NCBI GenBank assembly: GCA_902490055.1
Contig: CABUCP010000082.1
Coordinates: 1 to 9,415, forward strand
DNA: 9,415 nucleotides
Reading direction: 5' to 3'
Source: an uncultured Klebsiella sp.
GTDB lineage: Bacteria > Pseudomonadota > Gammaproteobacteria > Enterobacterales > Enterobacteriaceae
This document shows, in pieces, positions 1 to 7,577 of this stretch. The notes beneath the pieces are model-generated. The model ran no database searches and was not told where the DNA came from. It saw only the letters and a program-made list of their open reading frames with translations. Position 1 is the stretch's first letter, and each line of letters begins with the position of its first letter. A program made the position numbers and the translations under genes.

Positions 1-1238
1 TCGCGCAGGCCGTAACGCAAGGGCTTGGCAAACAACAGGGGCTGTTCTTCCCGCACGATCTGCCGGAATTCAACCTGACCGATATCGACGAGATGTTAGA
101 ACTGGATTTCGTCACCCGCAGCGCGAAGATCCTGTCGGCGTTTATTGGCGACGAGATCCCGCAGGATGAACTGCAGGCGCGTGTCGGCGCCGCATTTGCC
201 TTCCCGGCGCCGGTAAGCAAGGTGCAGGATGATATCGGCTGCCTGGAGCTGTTCCACGGCCCGACCCTGGCGTTTAAAGACTTCGGCGGCCGTTTTATGG
301 CCCAGATGCTGACGCATATCGCAGGTGATAAGCCGGTGACGATCCTGACCGCGACCTCCGGCGACACCGGCGCGGCGGTGGCGCATGCCTTCTACGGCCT
401 GCCGAATGTCAAAGTGGTGATCCTCTATCCGCGCGGTAAGATCAGCCCGCTGCAGGAGAAGCTGTTCTGCACCCTCGGCGGCAACATTGAAACCGTAGCG
501 ATCGACGGTGATTTCGATGCTTGTCAGGCGCTGGTGAAGCAGGCGTTTGACGACGAAGAACTCAAGGCCGCGCTGGGGCTAAACTCCGCCAACTCCATTA
601 ACATCAGCCGCCTGCTGGCGCAGATCTGCTACTACTTCGAGGCGGTCGCGCAGCTGCCGCAGGAAGCTCGCAATCAGCTGGTGGTGTCGGTACCGAGCGG
701 CAACTTCGGCGATCTGACCGCCGGCCTGCTGGCGAAATCGCTGGGGCTGCCGATTAAGCGCTTTATCGCCGCTACCAACGCCAATGATACCGTGCCGCGC
801 TTCTTGCAGGACGGCAACTGGGCGCCGAAGGCGACGCAGGCGACGCTCTCTAACGCCATGGACGTCAGCCAGCCGAACAACTGGCCGCGCGTCGAAGAGC
901 TGTTCCGCCGTAAAATCTGGCGTCTGAACGAGCTGGGCTATGCCGCGGTCGACGATGAAACCACCAAAGCGACCATGCGTGAACTGCAAGCCATTGGCTA
1001 TACCTCGGAACCGCACGCGGCCATTGCTTATCGTGCGCTGCGTGACCAGCTGCAGCCGGGAGAGTACGGTTTGTTCCTCGGCACCGCGCACCCGGCCAAG
1101 TTTAAAGAAAGCGTAGAGGAGATCCTGCAGACGACTCTGCCGCTGCCGAAAGAACTGGCCGAGCGCGCCGACCTGCCGCTGCTGTCGCACAATCTGCCGG
1201 CTGACTTCGCCGCGCTGCGTAAGCTGATGATGGGTTAA
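1..1238 (+). CDS. thrC: Threonine synthase, 5' end missing
   Basis: Pyridoxal-phosphate enzyme of the cytoplasm that converts O-phospho-homoserine and water to L-threonine and phosphate, the last step of threonine synthesis and the last gene of the thrABC operon. The reading frame is open from base 3 (AQAVTQGLG...), which aligns with residue 16 of the E. coli protein, so about 15 N-terminal codons lie outside the window. The ATG at base 93 is internal (Met46) and not the start. The PLP-binding lysine is seen in the motif LAFKDFGGRF (Lys107 by E. coli numbering, bases 276-278), followed by the SGDTGAAVAHA loop and the phosphate-binding SVPSGNFGDLTAGL segment. The C-terminus ends in KLMMG, about two residues shorter than the 428-residue E. 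coli protein. TAA at 1236-1238 is followed by a terminator. Identity is very secure. Confidence 0.98.
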   Translation, partial: AQAVTQGLGKQQGLFFPHDLPEFNLTDIDEMLELDFVTRSAKILSAFIGDEIPQDELQARVGAAFAFPAPVSKVQDDIGCLELFHGPTLAFKDFGGRFMAQMLTHIAGDKPVTILTATSGDTGAAVAHAFYGLPNVKVVILYPRGKISPLQEKLFCTLGGNIETVAIDGDFDACQALVKQAFDDEELKAALGLNSANSINISRLLAQICYYFEAVAQLPQEARNQLVVSVPSGNFGDLTAGLLAKSLGLPIKRFIAATNANDTVPRFLQDGNWAPKATQATLSNAMDVSQPNNWPRVEELFRRKIWRLNELGYAAVDDETTKATMRELQAIGYTSEPHAAIAYRALRDQLQPGEYGLFLGTAHPAKFKESVEEILQTTLPLPKELAERADLPLLSHNLPADFAALRKLMMG

Positions 1239-1250
1239 TTAAGACTGAAA

Positions 1251-1290
1251 ACGCCCCTGTCGCTTACGGGACAGGGGCGTCGTATTTTTT
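1251..1290. terminator. Bidirectional terminator between thrC and yaaA
   Basis: A perfect 11-bp stem, ACGCCCCTGTC (1251-1261) with GACAGGGGCGT (1270-1280), encloses an 8-base loop and is followed by a T run at 1285-1290, as expected for rho-independent termination of the thr operon. On the minus strand the same hairpin is followed by TTTTC, so it can also stop yaaA transcripts coming the other way. The plus-strand T run overlaps the yaaA stop codon, so the convergent genes are packed tightly. Confidence 0.9.
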
Positions 1291-2062
1291 ACTGTTCGTG
1301 GCGCTTAAACACCAGTTCGCCTTTCTCCGATGCTTCCCCATCAAAGAAATAGCCTTCGCTATTAAACTCCCGCAACTGCTCCGGCCTGGTTAAACGGTTT
1401 TCGATGATATAGCGGCTCATCAGGCCACGCGCTTTTTTCGCATAGAAGCTGATCACCTTGAATTTGCCGTTTTTCTCATCGAGGAACACAGGCTTAATCA
1501 GTTGACCCTGCAGCTGCTTCGGTTTCACCGATTTAAAGTATTCATCAGACGCCAGGTTGATGATGATATCGTCGCCCTGGGCCTGCAGCGCCTGGTTGAG
1601 CTTAGCGGTGATGATATCGCCCCAGAAATGATACAGGTCTTTACCTTGCGGGTTTTCCAGCTTAATGCCCATCTCCAGACGGTAGGGCTGCATCAGATCC
1701 AGCGGGCGTAACACGCCGTAAAGGCCGGAAAGCATGCGCAGATGCTGCTGAGCAAAATCGAAATCTGCTTCGCTGAAGGTTTCCGCCTGCAGGCCGGTAT
1801 ACACGTCGCCTTTAAACGCCAGAATCGCCTGACGGGCATTTTGCGGCGTGAAATCCGGGTGCCAGTCGTGAAAACGAGTGGCGTTGAGGTCGGCCAGTTT
1901 ATCGCTGATGCTCATCAGCTTGCCGATTTGCGGCGCCGTTAGCTGACGGGCGATGCCGATAAGCTGTTGAGAATGCTCCAGCAGTTCGGGCTGGGTATAG
2001 CGAGTCGTCGCCAGCGGGCTTTGATAATCGAGCGTTTTTGCAGGTGAAATCAGAATCAGCAT
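1289..2062 (-). CDS. yaaA: Peroxide stress resistance protein YaaA (DUF328/UPF0246)
   Basis: Cytoplasmic protein of the YaaA family. In E. coli it is induced by hydrogen peroxide through OxyR, lowers free intracellular iron and so protects DNA and proteins from Fenton damage; its exact biochemical activity is not settled. The 257-residue product matches the E. coli protein (258) along its length: N-terminal [13 protein letters not shown], central WHPDFTP and [20 protein letters not shown] (about 111-130), [12 protein letters not shown] (168-179) and [15 protein letters not shown] (206-220). I place the start at 2062 because AAGGA sits six bases upstream and the family begins with [10 protein letters not shown]. 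The frame is open 20 codons further upstream, but that extension has no homology and no better ribosome site. It follows yaaJ on the same strand after 77 bases, so read-through from yaaJ is possible. I saw no good promoter or OxyR site in the gap. Confidence 0.96.
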   Translation of the reverse strand: MLILISPAKTLDYQSPLATTRYTQPELLEHSQQLIGIARQLTAPQIGKLMSISDKLADLNATRFHDWHPDFTPQNARQAILAFKGDVYTGLQAETFSEADFDFAQQHLRMLSGLYGVLRPLDLMQPYRLEMGIKLENPQGKDLYHFWGDIITAKLNQALQAQGDDIIINLASDEYFKSVKPKQLQGQLIKPVFLDEKNGKFKVISFYAKKARGLMSRYIIENRLTRPEQLREFNSEGYFFDGEASEKGELVFKRHEQ

Positions 2063-2139
2063 ATCCAGTCCTTGCAGGGAATTTCGACGAATTTTAACAA
2101 AAAATAACAACGGTGGGAGCAATTGCTGCGATTACCGCG

Positions 2140-3570
2140 CTATTCGCGCGGTACCTCATCCCAGGCCCCTGGCGCCAGATGCTGCTGGATTTCCGGATAG
2201 CGCGCGGGGTCGAATACCGGCTGTACGCCGAGTTTACGCTGCCGCAGATAGTCGCTGGCGAGAAGCCGTACCGTTGGCGATAGCAGCAGAATCGCCGTTA
2301 AGTTAGCGATCGCCATCAGCGCCATAATAATATCCGCTAGCTGCCAGACGACCGGTAGGCTGACCAGGGTGCCCGTTAACACCATCAACATGGTGATAAT
2401 CCGCAGCGCCCAGATATGCAACGGTTTATTGAGTCGCAGGAAGATCAGATTATTTTCGGCATAGATATAATTGGCGACAATCGAACTGAAAGCGAAAAGC
2501 AGCAAGATAAACGCGACAAAACCTGGCCCCCAACTGCCGAGCAGGTCGCCCATGGCATGCTGCATGGTTTGAATGCCGCTGACGACGTTATCGCGGTTTT
2601 CGCGCGGCGCCAGCAGGATAATCACCGCGCTGGCGGTGCAGATAACGATGGTATCGATAAAAACGCCTATCATCTGCACAATACCCTGCGCCGCCGGGTG
2701 CGGAGGCCAAGACGCCGCCGTCGCAGCGGCATTTGGCGTAGAACCCATCCCGGCTTCATTGGAAAACATGCCGCGCTGGAAACCGCTGGTAAGCGCCTGG
2801 CTGATGGTATAGCCCACCGCGCCTGCCGCCGCTTCCTGCCAGCCAAAGGCGCAGCGGAAAATGGTTTCGAAGACCGCCGGCAGGGCGGTGAAGTGCCAGA
2901 AGCCAATCAGCAAGCTGGCGCCGACCCATAGCAGCGCCATCAGCGGCACGAACCATTGCATCATCCGCGCCACGCTACGCAGCCCGCGGACAATCACTAG
3001 CATGGTTACCACCGCCAGCGCGCCGCCGACGGCGACCATCGGTAAATCGAAGGCATAGGCCATGGCGTGCGCCACCGAGTTGGCCTGTACGGTGTTGAAA
3101 ATAACCCCATAGGCCAGCAGTAACAGCACTGAAAACACCACGCCCATCCAGCGCATCTCAAGGCCGCGCGCCATATACCACGCCGGGCCGCCGCGAAATT
3201 GCCCCTCGGCATCGCGTTCTTTATACAGCTGGGCGAGCGAGCATTCGGCAAAACTACTGGCCATGCCAAGCAGGGCGGAGACCCACATCCAGAACACGGC
3301 GCCGGGCCCGCCGGCGGCGATAGCCAACGCCACGCCGGCGAGATTGCCGCTGCCGACGCGCGCCGCCAGGCTGGTACACAGCGCCTGGAAAGAGGTCAGC
3401 CCGCCGGGTTGGGGAGAAAGACTTTTTTTAAGACTTTTGCCAAACTGGCGAATATAACGGAATTGAATGAATTGCGTTCGCCAGGTAAACCAAATACCGG
3501 CGCCCAGTAATAGATAAATCATTACCGAGCCCCAGAGTATTTCATTGATAAACGAGAGAAAATCAGGCAT
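2140..3570 (-). CDS. yaaJ: Sodium:alanine/glycine symporter family protein YaaJ
   Basis: Inner-membrane amino-acid carrier of the alanine/glycine:cation symporter (AGCS) family, expected to import alanine or glycine with sodium; the substrate of YaaJ itself is not firmly known to me. The 476-residue product equals the E. coli length and is hydrophobic throughout, with about ten membrane segments. Family signatures are clear: SLAARVGSGNLAGVALAI (67-84), YKERDAEGQFRGGPAWYM (116-133), GFQRGMFSNEAGMGSTPNAA (263-282) and FAFSSIVANYIYAENN (359-374). I choose the start at 3570 (MPDFLSFINEILWG) because GAGGA lies six bases upstream and it matches the relative. The frame stays open 19 codons further upstream (MSSQWERLH...), but that stretch looks non-coding. 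The gene diverges from talB across 202 bases. A short inverted repeat (2134-2140 with 2146-2152) spans the TAG stop codon but lacks a T run, so I do not call a terminator. Confidence 0.95.
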   Translation of the reverse strand: MPDFLSFINEILWGSVMIYLLLGAGIWFTWRTQFIQFRYIRQFGKSLKKSLSPQPGGLTSFQALCTSLAARVGSGNLAGVALAIAAGGPGAVFWMWVSALLGMASSFAECSLAQLYKERDAEGQFRGGPAWYMARGLEMRWMGVVFSVLLLLAYGVIFNTVQANSVAHAMAYAFDLPMVAVGGALAVVTMLVIVRGLRSVARMMQWFVPLMALLWVGASLLIGFWHFTALPAVFETIFRCAFGWQEAAAGAVGYTISQALTSGFQRGMFSNEAGMGSTPNAAATAASWPPHPAAQGIVQMIGVFIDTIVICTASAVIILLAPRENRDNVVSGIQTMQHAMGDLLGSWGPGFVAFILLLFAFSSIVANYIYAENNLIFLRLNKPLHIWALRIITMLMVLTGTLVSLPVVWQLADIIMALMAIANLTAILLLSPTVRLLASDYLRQRKLGVQPVFDPARYPEIQQHLAPGAWDEVPRE

Positions 3571-3652
3571 TAAACATCCTCTTGTCCATGCCGGTGCGCG
3601 ATGTAAGCGCTCCCACTGCGATGACAATCCTTTAGCATTCAGATAATTAATA

Positions 3653-3668
3653 TGTCGAGTTTATCACA
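3653..3668. promoter_or_regulatory. Possible CRP-like site in the yaaJ-talB divergent region
   Basis: The plus strand reads TGTCG-AGTTTA-TCACA, matching the CRP consensus TGTGA-N6-TCACA at 8 of 10 core positions, with one perfect half-site. It lies 83 bases upstream of the yaaJ start and 104 bases upstream of the talB start codon. A chance match of this quality is not rare, so this is only a candidate. Confidence 0.22.
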
Positions 3669-3693
3669 CTCTGCGCTCTTGCATTGTCGGCGG

Positions 3694-3721
3694 TTGCGCT
3701 GACCCGGTGGCGTGTTATCAT
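3694..3721 (+). promoter_or_regulatory. Candidate sigma-70 promoter of talB
   Basis: TTGCGC (3694-3699) and TATCAT (3716-3721) are separated by 16 bases, and TG at 3713-3714 makes an extended -10 element. Transcription would begin near 3728 and give a leader of about 45 bases before the talB ATG. The -10 is good and the -35 is moderate (TTG plus a weak second half). Confidence 0.5.
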
Positions 3722-3772
3722 CTTGGCAGACCGGTTACATCCCCTTAACTGCTGTTTAAGAGAAACACTATC

Positions 3773-4726
3773 ATGACGGATAAATTGACTTCTCTGCGTC
3801 AGTACACGACTGTCGTAGCTGACACCGGAGATATTGCGGCAATGAAGCTGTATCAGCCTCAGGATGCCACCACCAACCCTTCTTTGATTCTCGGCGCGGC
3901 TCAGATTCCTGAGTACCGTAAGCTGATTGACGACGCTGTTGCCTGGGCTCGCGGCCAGAGCAGCGATCGCGCGCAGCAGATTATCGATGCTTCCGACAAA
4001 CTGGCGGTGAACATCGGTCTCGAAATCCTTAAGCTGATCCCGGGCCGTATTTCTACCGAAGTTGATGCCCGTCTGTCCTACGACACCGACGCATCCATCG
4101 CTAAAGCGAAACGCCTGATCAAACTGTATAACGATGCTGGCATCGGCAACGATCGCATTCTGATCAAACTGGCTTCCACCTGGCAGGGCATCCGCGCCGC
4201 CGAGCAGCTGGAAAAAGAAGGCATCAACTGTAACCTGACCCTGCTGTTCTCCTTCGCTCAGGCTCGCGCTTGCGCCGAAGCGGGTGTATTCCTGATTTCT
4301 CCGTTTGTTGGCCGTATCCTCGACTGGTACAAAGCGAACACCGACAAGAAAGAGTACGCGCCGGCAGAAGATCCGGGCGTAGTTTCCGTTAGCGAAATCT
4401 ACGAGTACTACAAGCAGCACGGTTATGAAACCGTAGTGATGGGCGCAAGCTTCCGTAACGTTGGCGAAATCCTCGAACTGGCCGGCTGCGACCGTCTGAC
4501 CATCGCGCCTGCGCTGCTGAAAGAGTTGGCGGAAAGCGAAGGCGCTATCGAGCGTAAACTGGCGTTCAGCGGCGAAGTGAAAGCGCGCCCGGAACGCATC
4601 ACCGAATCCCAGTTCCTGTGGCAGCATAACCAGGATCCGATGGCGGTAGACAAACTGGCGGAAGGTATCCGTAAGTTTGCTATCGACCAGGAAAAACTGG
4701 AAAAAATGATCGGCGAGCTGCTGTAA
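3773..4726 (+). CDS. talB: Transaldolase B
   Basis: Cytoplasmic transaldolase of the non-oxidative pentose phosphate pathway, moving a dihydroxyacetone unit from sedoheptulose 7-phosphate to glyceraldehyde 3-phosphate to give erythrose 4-phosphate and fructose 6-phosphate. The 317-residue product matches E. coli TalB in length and almost throughout in sequence. All key residues are present: Asp17, Asn35, Glu96, the Schiff-base Lys132 (in [11 protein letters not shown]), Thr156, Ser176, Phe178 and Arg181. A purine-rich AAGAGA at 3758-3763, nine bases before the ATG, is the likely ribosome site. Codon use is strongly biased to preferred codons (CTG, AAA, GAA, CGT), as for a highly expressed gene. 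It stands as a single unit between its own promoter and terminator. Confidence 0.98.
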   Translation: MTDKLTSLRQYTTVVADTGDIAAMKLYQPQDATTNPSLILGAAQIPEYRKLIDDAVAWARGQSSDRAQQIIDASDKLAVNIGLEILKLIPGRISTEVDARLSYDTDASIAKAKRLIKLYNDAGIGNDRILIKLASTWQGIRAAEQLEKEGINCNLTLLFSFAQARACAEAGVFLISPFVGRILDWYKANTDKKEYAPAEDPGVVSVSEIYEYYKQHGYETVVMGASFRNVGEILELAGCDRLTIAPALLKELAESEGAIERKLAFSGEVKARPERITESQFLWQHNQDPMAVDKLAEGIRKFAIDQEKLEKMIGELL

Positions 4727-4733
4727 TCATCCC

Positions 4734-4770
4734 AGCGTGACCGGGTTCCCGGTCACGCTACTTCTTTTGA
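4734..4770 (+). terminator. Rho-independent terminator of talB
   Basis: A perfect 11-bp stem, AGCGTGACCGG (4734-4744) with CCGGTCACGCT (4749-4759), closes a 4-base GTTC loop eight bases after the talB stop codon. It is followed by an interrupted T tract, ACTTCTTTTG. It separates talB from mog on the same strand. Confidence 0.88.
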
Positions 4771-4797
4771 ATCCTGTCTGTAATTCCCTCCAGCGTG

Positions 4798-4803
4798 TAT
4801 CAT
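4798..4803 (+). promoter_or_regulatory. Weak candidate -10 element for mog
   Basis: TATCAT lies 33 bases before the mog start, in the short gap after the talB terminator where a promoter would be expected. No convincing -35 hexamer is found 16-18 bases upstream (TGTCTG at 17), so the call rests on the -10 and on position. Confidence 0.22.
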
Positions 4804-4836
4804 TCCGACTAATTGCACTATTTGAACGGAATGAAT

Positions 4837-5424
4837 ATGAATAAATTACGCATCGGCTTAGTTTCAATTTCTGACCGCGCCTCCAGCGGCGTTTACCAGG
4901 ACAAAGGCATTCCTGCGTTGGAAGAGTGGCTGGCGCGCGCGTTGACAACGCCCTTTGAACTGCAGACTCGCCTGATCCCTGACGAACAGCCAATCATTGA
5001 GCAGACGCTGTGCGAGCTGGTCGACGAGATGGGCTGCCATCTGGTGCTGACCACCGGCGGCACCGGCCCGGCGCGCCGTGATGTGACCCCGGACGCAACT
5101 TTAGCGATTGCCGATCGCGTGATGCCCGGTTTCGGCGAGCAGATGCGTCAGGTTAGCCTACACTTTGTGCCGACGGCTATCCTCTCCCGGCAGGTTGGCG
5201 TCATCCGCAAGCAGGCGCTGATCCTCAACTTGCCCGGCCAACCGAAAGCGATTCAGGAGACCCTCGAAGGGGTCAAAGATGCTGAAGGCAAGGTGCTGGT
5301 GCATGGCGTCTTTGCAAGTGTACCTTATTGTGTACAGTTGCTTGAGGGGCCGTATGTGGAGACGGAAGCGAGCGTAGTAGCAGCTTTTCGCCCGAAAAGC
5401 GCGCGGCGTGAAACTTTATCCTGA
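4837..5424 (+). CDS. mog: Molybdopterin adenylyltransferase
   Basis: Cytoplasmic enzyme of molybdenum cofactor synthesis that adenylylates molybdopterin with Mg-ATP, preparing it for molybdate insertion by MoeA. The product is 195 residues, the same as E. coli Mog (MogA), and belongs to the MoaB/Mog fold. The signature LTTGGTGPARRDVTPDAT is at 71-88, with active-site Asp82 in it and Asp49 in LIPDEQ. The C-terminus FRPKSARRETLS is the expected tail. I take ATG 4837 (MNKLRIGLVSISDR) because ACGGA precedes it by six bases and homologues begin here. The frame extends upstream to 4813 and an ATG at 4831 also exists, but the latter would sit directly on the ribosome site. The gene has its own gap after the talB terminator. 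Confidence 0.97.
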   Translation: MNKLRIGLVSISDRASSGVYQDKGIPALEEWLARALTTPFELQTRLIPDEQPIIEQTLCELVDEMGCHLVLTTGGTGPARRDVTPDATLAIADRVMPGFGEQMRQVSLHFVPTAILSRQVGVIRKQALILNLPGQPKAIQETLEGVKDAEGKVLVHGVFASVPYCVQLLEGPYVETEASVVAAFRPKSARRETLS

Positions 5425-5481
5425 ATTTAATGCATTGCTGATATAACCTGCATCGCCGGTGGTGTGCTGTTTTATTTACGA

Positions 5482-5487
5482 TATAGT
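5482..5487 (+). promoter_or_regulatory. Weak candidate -10 element for the MFS gene
   Basis: TATAGT matches the -10 consensus at 5 of 6 positions and sits 50 bases before the chosen start, in an AT-rich stretch (5470-5503) between mog and the transporter. No good -35 is present at the right distance, so an activator-dependent promoter or read-through from mog is equally possible. A GC-rich, partly self-complementary stretch at 5450-5467 followed by T-rich sequence may be a weak mog terminator, but its stem is poor. Confidence 0.25.
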
Positions 5488-5537
5488 GTTTTTTACTTTA
5501 CACATTGCGTAATACTACTGCGGACGAAGCGCCAGTT

Positions 5538-6842
5538 ATGTCACAATACACTCGACCTCTGAATCGACAAGATTATAAAACTCTGACGCTGGCCGCCCTC
5601 GGCGGGGCATTGGAGTTTTATGACTTCATCATTTTTGTCTTCTTCGCCGCCGTCGTCGGCGAGCTGTTCTTCCCGGCCGATATCCCGGAATGGCTGCGCC
5701 AGGTGCAAACCTTCGGCATTTTCGCCGCTGGCTATCTGGCCCGCCCGCTGGGCGGTCTCGTTATGGCCCACTTTGGCGACCTCGTCGGGCGTAAGAAAAT
5801 GTTCACGCTTAGCATTCTGCTGATGGCGCTGCCGACGCTGGCGATTGGCCTGCTGCCGACCTATGCCTCAATGGGCATCATTGCGCCGCTGTTGCTGCTA
5901 CTGATGCGTATTTTGCAAGGAGCGGCGATTGGCGGCGAAGTGCCGGGCGCCTGGGTTTTCGTGGCCGAACATGTGCCGGAAAAACGTATCGGTATTGCCT
6001 GCGGTACCCTGACCGCCGGCCTGACGGTGGGGATCCTGCTGGGTTCGGTGGTGGCGACGCTTATCAACACCAGCATGACGCCGCAGGGCATTCATGACGG
6101 CGGTTGGCGTATTCCCTTCCTGCTCGGCGGCGTCTTCGGTCTGGTGGCGATGTACCTGCGCCGCTGGCTGCAGGAAACGCCGGTGTTCCTTGAGATGCAG
6201 CAGCGTAAAGCGCTGGCGCAGGAGCTGCCGGTAAAAGCGGTAGCGCTCAAGCACCAGAAGGCGGTGGTGGTGTCGATGCTGCTGACCTGGCTACTCTCCG
6301 CCGGCGTGGTGGTGGTGATTTTGATGTCGCCAGTCTGGCTGCAAAAACATTATGGCTTTGCGCCAGCTATTACCCTGCAGGCCAATAGTATCGCCACGAT
6401 CATGCTGTGTATCGGTTGTTTGCTTGCCGGGCTGGCGGCTGACCGCTTTGGCGCCAGCCGCACCTTTATCGTCGGCAGCCTGTTGTTGGCGGCGGCCAGC
6501 TGGGCCTTCTATCACCTTTCCGGCGCCAGCCCGCAGCGGCTGTTCCTGCTATACGGTACGGTGGGGCTGTGCGTCGGCGTAGTCGGGGCGGTGCCTTATG
6601 TGATGGTGCGCGCCTTCCCGGCGGAAGTCCGTTTTACCGGCATCTCGTTTTCCTACAACCTGTCATACGCTATTTTCGGCGGCCTGACACCGATTGCCGT
6701 CACCATGCTGATGGGGGTGTCGCCGATGGCGCCGGCCTGGTACGTGTTGGCGCTGTCATTGATGGGGCTGGGATTGGGGATCTGGTTACGTCAGGGGTTG
6801 ACGACGCCAGCGGTTTTGCCTGAAGGGGAACTGCAACGTTAA
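5538..6842 (+). CDS. MFS transporter, metabolite:H+ symporter-like
   Basis: Inner-membrane major-facilitator protein of 434 residues and about twelve membrane segments, most like the metabolite:H+ symporter branch that includes ProP, ShiA and KgtP. That branch is suggested by LGGALEFYDFIIF (21-33), the motif A loop between helices 2 and 3, AHFGDLVGRKK (77-87), RILQGAAIGGEVPGAW (124-139), a second motif A-like loop AGLAADRFGASR (297-308) and SFSYNLSYAIFGG (370-382). The substrate cannot be told from sequence; proton-coupled uptake of a small organic acid or osmolyte is an inference. I prefer ATG 5538 (MSQYTRPLNRQDYK) to the upstream TTG at 5505, since the added 11 residues look non-coding; both have weak ribosome sites. 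As I recall, E. coli K-12 has no gene here. It lies 113 bases after mog on the same strand, faces satP, and shows no breaks. Confidence 0.9.
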   Translation: MSQYTRPLNRQDYKTLTLAALGGALEFYDFIIFVFFAAVVGELFFPADIPEWLRQVQTFGIFAAGYLARPLGGLVMAHFGDLVGRKKMFTLSILLMALPTLAIGLLPTYASMGIIAPLLLLLMRILQGAAIGGEVPGAWVFVAEHVPEKRIGIACGTLTAGLTVGILLGSVVATLINTSMTPQGIHDGGWRIPFLLGGVFGLVAMYLRRWLQETPVFLEMQQRKALAQELPVKAVALKHQKAVVVSMLLTWLLSAGVVVVILMSPVWLQKHYGFAPAITLQANSIATIMLCIGCLLAGLAADRFGASRTFIVGSLLLAAASWAFYHLSGASPQRLFLLYGTVGLCVGVVGAVPYVMVRAFPAEVRFTGISFSYNLSYAIFGGLTPIAVTMLMGVSPMAPAWYVLALSLMGLGLGIWLRQGLTTPAVLPEGELQR

Positions 6843-6848
6843 ATTGAA

Positions 6849-6877
6849 TGCCGCCGCCCGCTGCGAGGGCGGCGGCA
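6849..6877. terminator. GC-rich hairpin between convergent MFS gene and satP
   Basis: An 11-bp perfect stem, TGCCGCCGCCC (6849-6859) with GGGCGGCGGCA (6867-6877), has a 7-base loop. It starts seven bases after the transporter stop codon and ends five bases before the satP stop codon. Neither side has a strong T run: minus-strand transcripts would continue TTCAATTT, plus-strand ones AGAGGATT. It is most likely the shared terminator, more convincing for satP than for the transporter. Confidence 0.65.
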
Positions 6878-6882
6878 GAGGA

Positions 6883-7449
6883 TTAGCGTGGCTCGCCAAT
6901 CGGCAGAACGGTGCGGCCGAACTGCTCGTTCAGCACTTCACCCATTGCCAGGTAAATGGCGCTCGCGCCGCATACCAGGCCAACCCAGCCGGCAATTTTT
7001 ACAATGCCTTCGTTATCAACCAGATGACCAATCGCCAGCAGCGCAAACAGCACCGTCAGGCTCAGGAAGACGAACTGCAGCATACGCGCGGCTTTCAGCG
7101 TGCCGAAGAACATGAACAGCGTGAAGATACCCCACAGACCGAGATACATGCCGAGGAAGTGCGCGTTCGGCGCATCAGACAGGCCCATTTTCGGCATCAG
7201 GAGGATCGCGACCAACGTCAGCCAGAAGGAGCCGTAGGACGTAAAAGCGGTTAAACCAAAGGTATTACCCTTTTTGTACTCAAGCAGGCCGGCAAAAATC
7301 TGCGCAATGCCGCCGTAAAAAATGCCCATCGCCAGGATAGCTACATCGAATGCGAACAGGCCGCTATTCGCCAGGTTAAGCAGAATAGTGGTCATACCGA
7401 AGCCCATAAGGCCCAGCGGTGCCGGATTAGCCAACTTAGTGTTGCCCAT
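6883..7449 (-). CDS. satP: Succinate-acetate:proton symporter SatP (YaaH)
   Basis: Inner-membrane carrier of the acetate uptake (GPR1/FUN34/YaaH) family that imports acetate and succinate with protons. The 188-residue product matches E. coli SatP in length, with six membrane segments. The family signature NPAPLGLMGFG is at 8-18. The conserved FAGLLEYKKGNTFGLTAFTS block is at 52-71, and the C-terminus reads EVLNEQFGRTVLPIGEPR. Residues Leu131 and Ala164, known from E. coli work to affect substrate choice, are unchanged. Differences cluster in the segments at about 27-36 and 141-152. GAGGA lies only three bases before the ATG, closer than usual, but no other start fits the family. It is a single gene with its own promoter upstream and a terminator shared with the facing transporter. 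Confidence 0.97.
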   Translation of the reverse strand: MGNTKLANPAPLGLMGFGMTTILLNLANSGLFAFDVAILAMGIFYGGIAQIFAGLLEYKKGNTFGLTAFTSYGSFWLTLVAILLMPKMGLSDAPNAHFLGMYLGLWGIFTLFMFFGTLKAARMLQFVFLSLTVLFALLAIGHLVDNEGIVKIAGWVGLVCGASAIYLAMGEVLNEQFGRTVLPIGEPR

Positions 7450-7485
7450 AATTCCTCAAAATAATGATTAGAAAGGGAAGCATTA

Positions 7486-7505
7486 CCCCGCCACTTGCGG
7501 TGGGG
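7486..7505 (-). other. Hairpin at the 5' end of the satP transcript
   Basis: On the minus strand, CCCCACC (7505-7499) can pair with GGCGGGG (7492-7486) around a 6-base loop, with one A-C mismatch. With the predicted start near 7505 the hairpin would form the very 5' end of the mRNA. Such end hairpins can slow 5'-dependent decay, but no function can be shown from sequence. Confidence 0.35.
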
Positions 7506-7511
7506 CGCGGC

Positions 7512-7540
7512 ATAATAATGAGGCGCGTAAACGCTGTCTA
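7512..7540 (-). promoter_or_regulatory. Sigma-70 promoter of satP
   Basis: On the minus strand, TAGACA (7540-7535) and TATTAT (7517-7512) each match the consensus at 5 of 6 positions and are spaced by exactly 17 bases. Transcription would start near 7505, giving a leader of about 56 bases. This is the best sigma-70 type promoter in the window. Confidence 0.7.
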
Positions 7541-7577
7541 TGATCTGGCGGGGTATTTTTCAGCAATTTACCTTTCG

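Noticed and set aside
579..1190. A 203-codon minus-strand frame inside thrC
   Set aside because: It is a shadow of the thrC coding sequence, low in sequence complexity (rich in Arg, Gln and Leu) and without homology that I recognise.
2063..2139. OxyR site or promoter for yaaA in the yaaJ-yaaA gap
   Set aside because: Only a single ATAG element fits the OxyR pattern, and TAAAAT near 2096 has no -35 at an acceptable distance. The evidence is too thin to report as a site.
2134..2152. Inverted repeat ACCGCGC/GCGCGGT at the yaaJ stop codon as a terminator
   Set aside because: The stem spans the end of the coding sequence and has no T run behind it on the minus strand; the next T-rich stretch is about 30 bases away.
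3647..4627. A 326-codon open frame on the minus strand, antisense to talB
   Set aside because: The talB frame is certain and highly codon-biased. The antisense product has no recognisable family and arises from the absence of complementary stop codons in biased codons.
6844..7254. A 136-codon plus-strand frame opposite satP
   Set aside because: It overlaps the unmistakable satP gene on the other strand, starts at the terminator hairpin and has a composition (rich in Gln, Arg and Glu) typical of antisense shadows of membrane proteins.
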